Source: Candidatus Aenigmatarchaeota archaeon
GTDB lineage: Archaea > Aenigmatarchaeota > Aenigmatarchaeia > Aenigmatarchaeales > SZUA-1535
Reading direction: 5' to 3'
DNA: 13,390 bases
Assembly: GCA_015521535.1 (NCBI GenBank)
Contig: WAOA01000038.1
Span: forward strand, 1-13,390
Part shown: positions 1 to 7,004 of the stretch, piece by piece
Layout of the letters: each line of letters opens with the position of its first letter
Position numbering within the stretch: the stretch's first letter is position 1
Notes under the pieces: model-generated
Seen by the model: only the letters and a program-made list of their open reading frames with translations
Databases searched by the model: none
What the model was told of the DNA's origin: nothing
Position numbers and translations under genes: made by a program

Positions 1-141
1 AATAATGTGAATGTTGTTTTTAAGAAAGAGATTAAGAGAGGAGATAGGAATTTATTAGCGAGAAGGGCTATGGAAATTTTAGAGTTGTTTTGCTTAGAGT
101 TTATTGTCTACTTTAATTATTTGAGAGGTGATGGTTATTAG
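1..141 (+). CDS. C-terminal fragment of an unrecognised protein (5' end outside window)
   Basis: Frame 1 is open from the first base to a TAG at 139-141, giving 46 residues with no upstream stop, so the gene would begin before the window. The tail is mixed in charge, rich in Leu/Phe/Tyr near its end, and finishes Gly-Asp-Gly-Tyr. The residues look like real coding sequence (basic stretch Lys-Lys-Glu-Ile-Lys-Arg, then a hydrophobic stretch), but no motif allows a family assignment. It converges on the formate dehydrogenase-like gene, whose stop codon lies 55 bp away. A 46-codon open frame in AT-rich DNA can arise by chance, so confidence is moderate. Confidence 0.45.
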   Translation, partial: NNVNVVFKKEIKRGDRNLLARRAMEILELFCLEFIVYFNYLRGDGY

Positions 142-160
142 GACAGGCCTACACCGAACT

Positions 161-193
161 GATGATAGGCATACCCTAAGGAAGAATATCATC
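161..193. terminator. Possible hairpin between convergent gene ends
   Basis: GATGATA (161-167) and TATCATC (187-193) are a perfect 7-bp inverted repeat separated by 19 nt. It lies between the stop of the partial plus-strand gene and the stop of the minus-strand oxidoreductase, and a T-rich stretch follows at 194-197 on the plus strand. It could end transcription from either side. The stem is short and archaeal termination relies mainly on U-tracts, so this is weak. Confidence 0.25.
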
Positions 194-195
194 TT

Positions 196-2118
196 TTACC
201 TCGCTTTCTCTATTCTCACGGCAACGCACTTGTAATTTGGTGTGTGAGTTTCTTCATCAAATCTTGCCGGGAACAAGCGGTTTACTAAAATTTTTCGATA
301 GTGAAATCTTGCAGCAACTACGCTTTTTGGAACTATTTCAGAGACCTTTACAGGAATTTTTATTGAATCTTCTTCGCTAACCACTTTAACGATCTCGCCC
401 GTAGCGATTTTCAGGTTTTTCGCATCTTCAGGATTTATGTATAAGCAAGGCCCATCATCACCTTTCGAAAGCGTTTCCGCTATTTCAGTCATTTCTCCTG
501 TGAGAAATTGATATTTTGAACGGAAGGTTGTTAAAAGAAACGGATATTCCTTGCTTCTTACCTCGTCTTTACCTTCAAACTTTTCAGGCATAAAGCGCTT
601 ATATCTAATACTTTTATCCGCGAACATATCTTTGCCTTTGTAAATTTTTTCGGGGTTTAAATTTCGGTAAGACGGCACGATTCTTACGATTTCCTCGAAT
701 ATCTCTTTTTCGTTTCTCCAAGAAAGCAATTTCCCTTTTCTGAAAAGTTTTGCCAATCTTGCATAGATTTTCCACTCTGGCATAGCACTACCTGGTGGTT
801 TTCTCACTTTATTGACCAACCTAACCAATCTTTCGCCAGTTGTTATTGTTCCGCTTCTCTCGAAAAGCGCAGGAGTAGGCAAGATCACGTCGGCAAATTC
901 TCCGGTTAGACTTTCATACGAATCGAAATAAACCAGAAACATTTCGCGAAGGTTTTTATGAACTTTTTTCAGAGCAGGCAGCGATTGAGCAGGATTGAAA
1001 GAAGTTATGAAACCTGCCTTCACAGGTTCTATTATTAAAGACTCGATAATTGTTTTTCCCTTATCCATAGGCAAGGTACAATTCCAAAGTTTTTCTAATT
1101 CTGGTAATGTTTCAAACCCACCTGTAGGAAGTTTATTTGGTAAAAAACCTATGTCACCTACTCCTTGAACGTTTATTTCACCGCGTAAACTGAGAATTTT
1201 TCCGTTCTTGAGAAGCAAAACATTAAGCAAAGAGTGTACGTTTTCTATAGCATTTACATGCTGCGTTAATCCCATGCCGTGAAAAACACCAAAATCTTTC
1301 GCCTTACCTATAAGTTCACATGCATTGAAAAATTCTTCCTTGGGTGTTTTACATATTCTCTCAACAAGTTCCAGAGTGTAGTTTTTAACGGTGCTTTTCA
1401 ATCTTTCAAAACCTTCATATTTAGCGGCTTCTTTAACATAATATTTATTTTGTATGAGATAATTAGCAATTGCATTCAGAAATACCACTTCCGTTCCTGG
1501 TTCTATATAAACGAAAACATCTCCGAATCGAGATGTGATATTGTGCAAAGGCTGAACAGAAATTATCTTAATCTGGTTTTTTCTTTTCAACAACTTTGTG
1601 AAAAAAACGGGATAATTGCTGGCAGGATTGGAACCTATTACTAACAAAGTGTCTATTTCGTTAACATAATCCATAAAAGTTAAGTTGCTGTTTCCAAGAC
1701 AATTTTTTACACCTTCTACGGTAGCGATATGACAAAGCCTTCCACAGCAGGAATCAGTGTTATTTGTCTTAATTACACACTTTGCGAATTTTAAAATTGT
1801 CCAATTATCCTCGTTTGTTATTTTTCCGCTACCGTAAAACGCGATTTCCTCAGGAGATAAATCTTTTATGTTCTCTTTTATATACTCCAAAGCCCTTTTC
1901 CAGGAAACTTTTTTTGTCGAGCGATCTTTTTTAATTACAGGATGTTTGTATCTATTCCTGTCAGCAACTTCGTGAATTGTTAAACCTTTTATACAAGGTT
2001 TTCCTTCACTTACTTTATCGCTTTTATCCGGATGGATTTTAATAATTTTATTTCCTTTAACTTCGTATACCAATCTACACCCGCAGCCGCAGTAGACGCA
2101 AGGAGAGATTTTTTTCAT
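196..2118 (-). CDS. Formate dehydrogenase alpha-like molybdopterin oxidoreductase (stand-alone catalytic subunit)
   Basis: Likely 640 aa, starting at the ATG at 2118. An in-frame extension of 64 codons lies antisense to the neighbouring hydrolase and is rejected. The N-terminus holds the [4Fe-4S] motif C7-x2-C10-x3-C14...C42, with the following Lys44 of the Cys-x-Lys-Gly signature. Cys129-His130 (in CCGRLCH) stands where formate dehydrogenase H has selenocysteine-His, so this is a Cys-type enzyme. Arg312 in LRGEINVQGVGDIG matches the active-site Arg of the family. The C-terminal dinucleotide-binding domain (about 525-640) ends NYKCVAVRIEK, as in archaeal FdhA. In that family the enzyme oxidises formate to CO2 (or the reverse) on a Mo/W-bis-MGD centre. 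No beta subunit, hydrogenase or ferredoxin-domain fusion is visible, so the electron partner is unknown. No signal peptide is seen, so it is probably cytoplasmic. Another molybdopterin substrate is possible. Confidence 0.85.
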   Translation of the reverse strand: MKKISPCVYCGCGCRLVYEVKGNKIIKIHPDKSDKVSEGKPCIKGLTIHEVADRNRYKHPVIKKDRSTKKVSWKRALEYIKENIKDLSPEEIAFYGSGKITNEDNWTILKFAKCVIKTNNTDSCCGRLCHIATVEGVKNCLGNSNLTFMDYVNEIDTLLVIGSNPASNYPVFFTKLLKRKNQIKIISVQPLHNITSRFGDVFVYIEPGTEVVFLNAIANYLIQNKYYVKEAAKYEGFERLKSTVKNYTLELVERICKTPKEEFFNACELIGKAKDFGVFHGMGLTQHVNAIENVHSLLNVLLLKNGKILSLRGEINVQGVGDIGFLPNKLPTGGFETLPELEKLWNCTLPMDKGKTIIESLIIEPVKAGFITSFNPAQSLPALKKVHKNLREMFLVYFDSYESLTGEFADVILPTPALFERSGTITTGERLVRLVNKVRKPPGSAMPEWKIYARLAKLFRKGKLLSWRNEKEIFEEIVRIVPSYRNLNPEKIYKGKDMFADKSIRYKRFMPEKFEGKDEVRSKEYPFLLTTFRSKYQFLTGEMTEIAETLSKGDDGPCLYINPEDAKNLKIATGEIVKVVSEEDSIKIPVKVSEIVPKSVVAARFHYRKILVNRLFPARFDEETHTPNYKCVAVRIEKAR

Positions 2119-2122
2119 AACC

Positions 2123-2130
2123 TTATATTT
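2123..2130 (+). promoter_or_regulatory. TATA box for the MBL-fold hydrolase
   Basis: TTATATTT is centred about 29 bp upstream of the ATG at 2156 with no Shine-Dalgarno sequence between, the spacing expected for a leaderless archaeal transcript. Confidence 0.5.
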
Positions 2131-2140
2131 TTCTTTAATA

Positions 2141-2150
2141 ATATAAAAAA
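2141..2150 (-). promoter_or_regulatory. TATA box for the formate dehydrogenase-like gene
   Basis: On the minus strand TTTTTTATAT is centred about 26 bp upstream of the ATG at 2118, again implying a leaderless message. It lies only about 18 bp from the opposing TATA box, so the two promoters share one 37-bp gap and assembled complexes would probably collide. Confidence 0.5.
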
Positions 2151-2155
2151 TTATT

Positions 2156-2794
2156 ATGGATAAAGTTTTTCCTAAAATAGTCCGTATCATAACAACGCGA
2201 GAAGGATCGAATATATACCTAATAGGAAATGAGTTGTTGATAGACTCCGGACTTGCGCGAGGAAGTGAAAAACTGATAGAAGTTCTTAAAAAAATAAACG
2301 CTAAACCCAAACTCCTTGTAAATACACATCTTCATCACGATCACTGCGGTGGTAATTACGCGATTAAAAAACTCTTCTCAGCGCAAATTTGCATGCACGC
2401 AAGTGATGCACAACTTCTCAGCAAGAATCATGATTACGCGCTCTCAGAACTCTTCGGAGAAAAATTCACGGACTTTGAAATAGATAGAAGAGTTAGTGAA
2501 GGCGAAATAATAAAAGCGAGTGGAATGGAATTCAAAATAATTCATACTCCCGGGCATACACCCGGTAGTATATGCCTTTGGGAAAAATCGCGTAAATTAC
2601 TGATTTCCGGAGATACTTTTTTCGGTTACGGAATTGGAAGAACAGATTTGCCAGGCGGTAGCGAAAAAGAACTTTTTAACTCGTTAAAAAAACTTTCCAA
2701 ACTGGATGCTAAAATTCTTTTACCAGGTCACGGAAACGTGATAAAAGGCGATATTAATAAATTTCTAACCCATGCTTTGCGAGAGTATTTTTAA
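2156..2794 (+). CDS. Metallo-beta-lactamase-fold hydrolase (glyoxalase II-like)
   Basis: 212 aa. The binuclear metal site is complete: HLHHDH at residues 58-63, His134 in TPGHTPGS, Asp153 in SGDTFF and His192 in LPGHG. This pattern and length fit the glyoxalase II/YcbL-like branch of the superfamily, which mostly hydrolyses thioesters. Substrate cannot be read from the motifs, and no RNase (beta-CASP) domain or flavodoxin domain is fused. No signal peptide is seen, so it is probably cytoplasmic. It is divergent from the formate dehydrogenase-like gene across 37 bp, so the two may be co-regulated; a shared pathway (for example thioester or one-carbon metabolism) would be inference only. The ATG at 2156 is chosen because a TATA box sits 29 bp upstream. 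Confidence 0.85.
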   Translation: MDKVFPKIVRIITTREGSNIYLIGNELLIDSGLARGSEKLIEVLKKINAKPKLLVNTHLHHDHCGGNYAIKKLFSAQICMHASDAQLLSKNHDYALSELFGEKFTDFEIDRRVSEGEIIKASGMEFKIIHTPGHTPGSICLWEKSRKLLISGDTFFGYGIGRTDLPGGSEKELFNSLKKLSKLDAKILLPGHGNVIKGDINKFLTHALREYF

Positions 2795-2837
2795 TAAAAT
2801 TCTCGGTAGAAATTATACCACCTCATAGCAAAAACCA

Positions 2838-2845
2838 TTTATATT
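2838..2845 (+). promoter_or_regulatory. TATA box for aIF5B
   Basis: TTTATATT is centred about 27 bp before the ATG at 2869. No purine-rich ribosome-binding site precedes that ATG, so the initiation factor's own message appears leaderless. Confidence 0.6.
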
Positions 2846-2868
2846 GATTAACTATCCAATAATTTCTC

Positions 2869-4617
2869 ATGATTCGCCAACCTATAGTATGCGTTTTGGG
2901 TCATGTTGATCACGGAAAAACGACTTTGTTAGACAAAATTCGCACTACTGCAATCGCTGCTAAGGAAGCAGGCGGTATAACCCAAGCAATAGGTGCAACG
3001 GAGATACCTAAGTCAACTATAGAAAAAATTTGCGGTGATTTATTAAAAAAATACAATATTCAACTCCAAATTCCTGGCTTGTTAATTCTCGACACACCGG
3101 GACACGAGGCTTTTTCTTTACTTCGCAGAATCGGTGGAAGTTGCGCTGATTTAGCGATATTGGTAATAGATATAAACGAAGGTATGAGAGAGCAAACCGA
3201 AGAAAGTATAGAATATTTGAAAACGTTTAAGACGCCTTTTCTCGTAGCAGCAACGAAAATAGATAGAATTCCAGGGTGGGTTCCGCAAAGAGATAGAAGT
3301 TTCTTAGAGAGTTTTTCTCTACAACCAGAGCATGTAAAGGTGAGATTCGAAGAGATGCTTTACAAATTAGTGGGCGAACTTAGTGAAAAAGGTTTCGATG
3401 CAGAGAGGTTTGATAGAGTTTCTGACTTTAAAAGTACAGTGTCGATTGTACCGTGCTCCGGGGTAACAGGCGAAGGTATACCTGAGCTTTTAATGATTCT
3501 TGCGGGATTGGCGCAAACTTTTCTAAAGGATAAACTGCAACTTCGCGGAGATGTTGCGTACGGCTCTATTTTAGAAGTTAAAGGAATGAAAGGATTCGGA
3601 ACTGTTATAGATACCATTTTTTATGATGGTGAAATCCATAGAGGGGATTATCTTATAATAGGCGGGAAGGAACCAAAAGTTACCAGAATAAAGGCAATTC
3701 TCCGACCTAAGCCGCTTAGAGAAATACGCGTGGAAAAACAATTCGAGAATATAGAAAGCGCGAGAGCGGCGTGCGGCGTAAGAATTGCCGCTCCTGAATT
3801 GGAGAATGTAAAAGCAGGTATGCCAATAGTTGTAAGCAAAAATGCATCGGATATAGAGAAACTCAAAGAAATATTAGAAAAAGATGTAGCGCTTGTAGAA
3901 TTTGAAACAGAGAAAGAAGGTATTGTTGTGAAAGCCGATACTCTTGGAAGTTTAGATGCTCTTCTCGGTGTGTTAAGGAAAAAGGAGATCCCTGTTAAAA
4001 AAGCGGAAGTAGGTAAAGTATCGAGAAGCGATATTATGCTGGCAGATACTCAGGAAAAATATAATCGCGTAGTATTAGCGTTTAATGTGGATATAGACAA
4101 AGTAGCAGAAATCGAGGCGAAGAATAGGGGTATAAAGATTTTTCAAAGCCCTGTAATCTACAAACTGATTGAAGATTTCGAAAAATGGATAGAAGAAGAG
4201 GAAAGGAGAGAAAGGGAAGAGAAATTCGCTGCATTAAAAAGACCTGCTAAAATAAAAATCCTTCCAGGATTTGTATTTCGCCAGAGCAAACCAGCGATTG
4301 TTGGCATAGAGGTTTTAGAAGGCCTGTTAAAGAAAGATGTTATTCTTCTAAAAGACGGAAAGGAAATAGGAAGCGTAAAAGAGATTCAGATCGAAAATGA
4401 AAGCGTGCAAGAGATTAAAAAAGGGGATAGGGCTGCTATTTCCATAGAAGGCGGTGTGGTAGGAAGAAATATAAAGGAAGGGGACGTGCTCTATACGTAT
4501 TTCACTAAGAAAGATTTGAAATTATTAGAGGATTTTGAAAAGGAAATATCTCCTGAAGAAATTAAACTTGGAAAGGAAATAATAGAAAGTATTGAAAAGA
4601 AAAATCTTAAAAATTAA
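2869..4617 (+). CDS. infB: Translation initiation factor aIF5B (IF-2 family GTPase)
   Basis: 582 aa, close to the usual archaeal aIF5B length, with no intein and no long N-terminal extension. GTPase motifs: P-loop GHVDHGKT (11-18), switch-I region around GGITQAIGAT (35-44), DTPGH (75-79) and the G4 motif. G4 reads Thr-Lys-Ile-Asp (129-132) instead of the Asn-Lys-Ile-Asp usual in this family. The following IDRIPGW matches archaeal/eukaryotic IF5B. Beta-barrel domain II follows (about 225-330), then domain III (about 335-450) and the C-terminal barrel (about 465-560), which in the family binds the initiator tRNA acceptor end; a short acidic/basic helix ends the protein. The family promotes ribosomal subunit joining and initiator tRNA placement. 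The gene converges on aEF-1-alpha with 25 bp between stops. Confidence 0.97.
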   Translation: MIRQPIVCVLGHVDHGKTTLLDKIRTTAIAAKEAGGITQAIGATEIPKSTIEKICGDLLKKYNIQLQIPGLLILDTPGHEAFSLLRRIGGSCADLAILVIDINEGMREQTEESIEYLKTFKTPFLVAATKIDRIPGWVPQRDRSFLESFSLQPEHVKVRFEEMLYKLVGELSEKGFDAERFDRVSDFKSTVSIVPCSGVTGEGIPELLMILAGLAQTFLKDKLQLRGDVAYGSILEVKGMKGFGTVIDTIFYDGEIHRGDYLIIGGKEPKVTRIKAILRPKPLREIRVEKQFENIESARAACGVRIAAPELENVKAGMPIVVSKNASDIEKLKEILEKDVALVEFETEKEGIVVKADTLGSLDALLGVLRKKEIPVKKAEVGKVSRSDIMLADTQEKYNRVVLAFNVDIDKVAEIEAKNRGIKIFQSPVIYKLIEDFEKWIEEEERREREEKFAALKRPAKIKILPGFVFRQSKPAIVGIEVLEGLLKKDVILLKDGKEIGSVKEIQIENESVQEIKKGDRAAISIEGGVVGRNIKEGDVLYTYFTKKDLKLLEDFEKEISPEEIKLGKEIIESIEKKNLKN

Positions 4618-4642
4618 ATAAAAGATTAAAGAAATCAAAAAT

Positions 4643-5914
4643 CTATTCAGCAGGCACTACTTCTAAGCAAACTCCTGCTGCTACTGTCATTCCCATGTCT
4701 CGAACAGCGAATCTCGCAAGTTCTGGGAACTCCTTTATGCTTTCTATTACCATCGGCTTTGTTGGCACACACTTTACTATTGCTGCGTCACCTGTTTTAA
4801 TGAAATCGGGATTCTCCTGTACAACTTCACCGGTTTTAGGATCTATCTTTTTCTGGATTTCAACGATTTTACACGCTACCTGCGCCGTGTGACAGTGGAA
4901 AACAGGTGTGTATCCTTTTGTAATTACGCTCGGATGGTTCAAAACTATTATTTGTGCTGTGAACTCTTTTGCAACGGTTGCTGGCTTATCTTCATGCGCT
5001 GCTACATCACCGCGACGTATATCGTTTTTACCCACACCTCTAACATTAAATCCTATATTGTCTCCCGGTTTTGCTTCCTGGATTTGTTCATGATGCATCT
5101 CTATTGACCTTACTTCTCCCTTTACATTAGAAGGCATGAATACTACTGTGTCACCGACTTTAAGAACACCCGTTTCAACCCTTCCTACCGGTACTGTACC
5201 TACTCCGGTAATACTGTATACATCCTGAATAGGTATTCTCAACGGCTTGTCCACAGGTTTTGGCGGTTCCTGAAGCGTATCCAAAGCCTCGAAAAGCGTC
5301 GGACCTGTGTACCATGCCATATTCTCAGATTTTTTCACTACGTTATCTCCATTGTACGCCGAAACAGGTATGAACAATATTTTACTTGGGTCGTATCCAA
5401 CTGTTTTCAAAAGATTCTCTACCTGCTCCTTTACTTCTTTGAATTTCGACTCGTCATAGTTCACTGCATCCATTTTGTTTATTGCCACAATAAGTTGATT
5501 TACCCCGAGAATCTTTACAAGGAATACGTGCTCTTTTGTCTGTTCCTGCACGCCGTCTTTCGCAGACACTACAAGAATAGCAGCATCCGCTTGGCTTGCC
5601 CCGGTAATCATATTCTTTACGAAGTCTCTGTGTCCGGGAGCATCGATTACTGTGAAGTAATACTTCTGCGTCTCGAATCTTGTGTGCATTATGTCTATGG
5701 TTACTCCTCTTTCTCTCTCTTCTTTAAGTTTGTCCATGACGAAAGCAAACTCGAAAGTCTCTTTTTTGTATTCTTTTGCTATTTCTTTTAATTTTCTGAT
5801 GTCATCTTCTCTTAAAGATCCGCTATCGTAAAGCAGCCTTCCTACCAATGTGCTTTTTCCGTGGTCTACGTGGCCGATTGTAACCAAATTCAAGTGCGGT
5901 TTATCCACCGGCAT
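4643..5914 (-). CDS. tuf: Translation elongation factor aEF-1-alpha
   Basis: 423 aa beginning MPVDKPHLNL. The ATG at 5914 is preferred over an in-frame GTG at 5920, because a strong AGGAGGT (5921-5927, minus strand) sits 6 nt before the ATG and would abut the GTG. G domain: GHVDHGKS (14-21), DAPGH (91-95), NKMD (146-149), followed by barrel domains II (about 220-320) and III (about 325-423). It delivers aminoacyl-tRNA to the ribosomal A site as a GTP complex and is recharged by aEF-1-beta, which is encoded just upstream. It has its own TATA box and leader, consistent with high expression. Codons 34-42 (5789-5815) have a near-identical 27-nt copy in the non-coding stretch at 7005-7031. Confidence 0.97.
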   Translation of the reverse strand: MPVDKPHLNLVTIGHVDHGKSTLVGRLLYDSGSLREDDIRKLKEIAKEYKKETFEFAFVMDKLKEERERGVTIDIMHTRFETQKYYFTVIDAPGHRDFVKNMITGASQADAAILVVSAKDGVQEQTKEHVFLVKILGVNQLIVAINKMDAVNYDESKFKEVKEQVENLLKTVGYDPSKILFIPVSAYNGDNVVKKSENMAWYTGPTLFEALDTLQEPPKPVDKPLRIPIQDVYSITGVGTVPVGRVETGVLKVGDTVVFMPSNVKGEVRSIEMHHEQIQEAKPGDNIGFNVRGVGKNDIRRGDVAAHEDKPATVAKEFTAQIIVLNHPSVITKGYTPVFHCHTAQVACKIVEIQKKIDPKTGEVVQENPDFIKTGDAAIVKCVPTKPMVIESIKEFPELARFAVRDMGMTVAAGVCLEVVPAE

Positions 5915-5919
5915 TATCA

Positions 5920-5927
5920 CACCTCCT
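5920..5927 (-). promoter_or_regulatory. Strong Shine-Dalgarno site of aEF-1-alpha
   Basis: AGGAGGTG on the minus strand, followed by TGATA and the ATG at 5914. It is the strongest ribosome-binding site noticed in the window and it decides the start codon. Confidence 0.7.
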
Positions 5928-5987
5928 GACTATCAATTTTTGTTAACTACGCGAGTATTCGTGCTTTTGAATATAGGATTTTAAAAG

Positions 5988-5995
5988 TTTATAAA
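5988..5995 (-). promoter_or_regulatory. TATA box for aEF-1-alpha
   Basis: TTTATAAA, preceded on the minus strand by purine-rich AATTAAGA that could act as the TFB recognition element. It lies about 75 bp upstream of the start, leaving a leader of roughly 50 nt with the Shine-Dalgarno site. The gene can therefore be transcribed apart from the operon upstream. Confidence 0.6.
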
Positions 5996-6043
5996 TCTTA
6001 ATTTTTGTTCCATAATCAAAAAATGTCCAAAAAGGAAGCATCT

Positions 6044-6265
6044 TCATAAACTTTCCAATGCTTCCGCAACCTGTTTGGCAACATCTTCCGGGAAACCAAG
6101 AGACGCTTTAAACCTTTTTTGGCCCAATCTGTTGATATATCCTTTGGAAATTGAAATAAATTCACTTTCGCCGCTTTCTGTTGTTACTTTCTTTCTCGCA
6201 ACTTCCAAGAATTTGTTGCCGCTAAGTTTTATTTCCCTTTTTTCCAACGTCTCGAATTTTGCCAT
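6044..6265 (-). CDS. Small conserved archaeal protein, possibly nucleic-acid binding
   Basis: 73 aa from the ATG at 6265. The frame can be extended three codons to a GTG at 6274, but that GTG lies inside AGGTGA, which serves as the Shine-Dalgarno site 5 nt before the ATG. The protein is basic at the N-terminus (KREIKLSGNKFLEVARKK), has a beta-type central part (EFISISKGYIN) and ends in an acidic amphipathic helix (EDVAKQVAEALESL). The strand-rich body with a C-terminal helix recalls small PC4-like single-strand-binding proteins, but I cannot confirm that family. It is the last gene of the operon zinc-ribbon/aEF-1-beta/this gene, 9 bp after the aEF-1-beta stop, which suggests a role linked to RNA or translation. 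Function unknown. Confidence 0.75.
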   Translation of the reverse strand: MAKFETLEKREIKLSGNKFLEVARKKVTTESGESEFISISKGYINRLGQKRFKASLGFPEDVAKQVAEALESL

Positions 6266-6274
6266 TTTATTCAC

Positions 6275-6526
6275 CTAAAGGAGCGTGACAGATTCTATTT
6301 CTACTTCACCTACACCTTCTATAGAGCGGATAGCATTCTCAACGCCTTCGCTACCTTCAGAATCTTCTCCGATTACGAGAAGTCTGATTGCTTTTAATCC
6401 GAAGGCTATTGGCTCTATTTTCAAATCCTTTACTTCAACCTTTTCTTTTATTTTCTCGGTAAGTTTTTCCACATCGGTTTCAGAACTTTGCGGCATTACC
6501 TTTATATTTATCGCTACTTTTCCCAT
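6275..6526 (-). CDS. ef1b: Translation elongation factor aEF-1-beta (nucleotide exchange factor)
   Basis: 83 aa. The sequence begins GKVAINIKVMPQSSETDVEKL and ends VEIESVTLL, with the pattern KIEPIAFGLKAIRLLV in the middle. This is the compact ferredoxin-like alpha-beta domain typical of archaeal EF-1-beta, at its usual length (about 85-90 aa). It catalyses GDP release from aEF-1-alpha, the next factor gene downstream. Its ATG directly abuts the TAA of the zinc-ribbon gene, so the two are surely co-transcribed and probably translationally coupled. The arrangement zinc-ribbon then EF-1-beta is common in archaea. Confidence 0.93.
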   Translation of the reverse strand: MGKVAINIKVMPQSSETDVEKLTEKIKEKVEVKDLKIEPIAFGLKAIRLLVIGEDSEGSEGVENAIRSIEGVGEVEIESVTLL

Positions 6527-6691
6527 TTACGGCCCCTCGAAACCGCAGTTTTCGCATTTATAAGGATTTGAAAGTCTTTTACATTGCGAACATCTTATTA
6601 TCACTACTTCTCCGCAATTCGGACATGAAAACTTAACCCAATCGCTTTCCGCGATTACGTTTACCTTGCATGTTGAGCATTTTACTTCCAT
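6527..6691 (-). CDS. Small zinc-ribbon protein with four CxxC knuckles (HVO_2753/COG2888 type)
   Basis: 54 aa, start ATG at 6691, stop TAA at 6527-6529. Four CxxC pairs are visible: C5/C8, C23/C26 (CPNCG), C34/C37 and C46/C49 (CENCG), enough for two zinc sites. Length, spacing and position directly before aEF-1-beta match the archaeal family annotated as zinc-ribbon RNA-binding protein, which includes Haloferax HVO_2753; the RNA-binding label is largely predicted. GGTGA lies 4 nt before the ATG as ribosome-binding site. It is the first gene of a three-gene operon driven by the palindromic TATA box at 6721-6734. Confidence 0.9.
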   Translation of the reverse strand: MEVKCSTCKVNVIAESDWVKFSCPNCGEVVIIRCSQCKRLSNPYKCENCGFEGP

Positions 6692-6720
6692 AGAGTCACC
6701 GCAAATTTAATGTGAATTTA

Positions 6721-6734
6721 ACATTTATAAATGT
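6721..6734. promoter_or_regulatory. Palindromic TATA box of the zinc-ribbon/aEF-1-beta operon
   Basis: ACATTTATAAATGT is a perfect 14-bp palindrome centred about 37 bp upstream of the zinc-ribbon ATG, leaving a leader of about 10 nt that includes GGTGA. Because the site reads the same on both strands, it could also drive a plus-strand transcript starting near 6753 into the gene-poor stretch. A purine-rich TFB element on one side would set direction, and none is obvious. Confidence 0.55.
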
Positions 6735-6821
6735 TTGGTAGTTGCCTTAATGAGACCGTTCGAATAAGAAAATATTACAGCGTAATAATTATATTGGGTA
6801 TGAACAGCCCGATTAGATGTG

Positions 6822-6859
6822 TCTGCGCAGTTAAATCTCCAGAATATAAACACTGCAGA
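6822..6859. other. Hairpin in the gene-poor stretch
   Basis: TCTGCGCAGT (6822-6831) pairs with ACTGCAGA (6852-6859) as an 8-bp stem with a 2-nt bulge around a 20-nt AT-rich loop. It is compatible with a structured RNA element, but a single stem of this size is not proof. Confidence 0.3.
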
Positions 6860-7004
6860 GATAATACGTTTTGTCACTCTTATCCGGACGGTCACTGCCT
6901 TAATCACAGGGAATTAACGCCGGAACGCAATAATCGAGCGAAAACTCCTTTATACAGCGATACCACGCGGTAAAAAGCATTTTCACGGATAATTCTTTAT
7001 TTCA

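Noticed and set aside
125..170. C/D-box-like words (GTGATGG, CTGATGA) near the window start
   Set aside because: The C and D words overlap and spacing is wrong for a C/D guide RNA; the hairpin 161-193 explains part of it.
2119..2310. 64-codon N-terminal extension of the formate dehydrogenase-like frame
   Set aside because: It is antisense to the metallo-beta-lactamase gene, lacks the Fe-S motif context, and the ATG at 2118 begins just before CVYCGCGC with a TATA box 26 bp upstream.
4695..5791. Several plus-strand open frames of 60-98 codons over aEF-1-alpha
   Set aside because: They are shadows of a certain, highly conserved gene on the other strand and resemble no family.
2869..5914. Inteins in aIF5B or aEF-1-alpha
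   Set aside because: Both proteins have normal length and uninterrupted motifs.
6725..6907. Minus-strand 60-codon frame in the gene-poor stretch
   Set aside because: It overlaps the promoter region of the zinc-ribbon operon, has no ribosome-binding site and opposes another open frame; more likely incidental.
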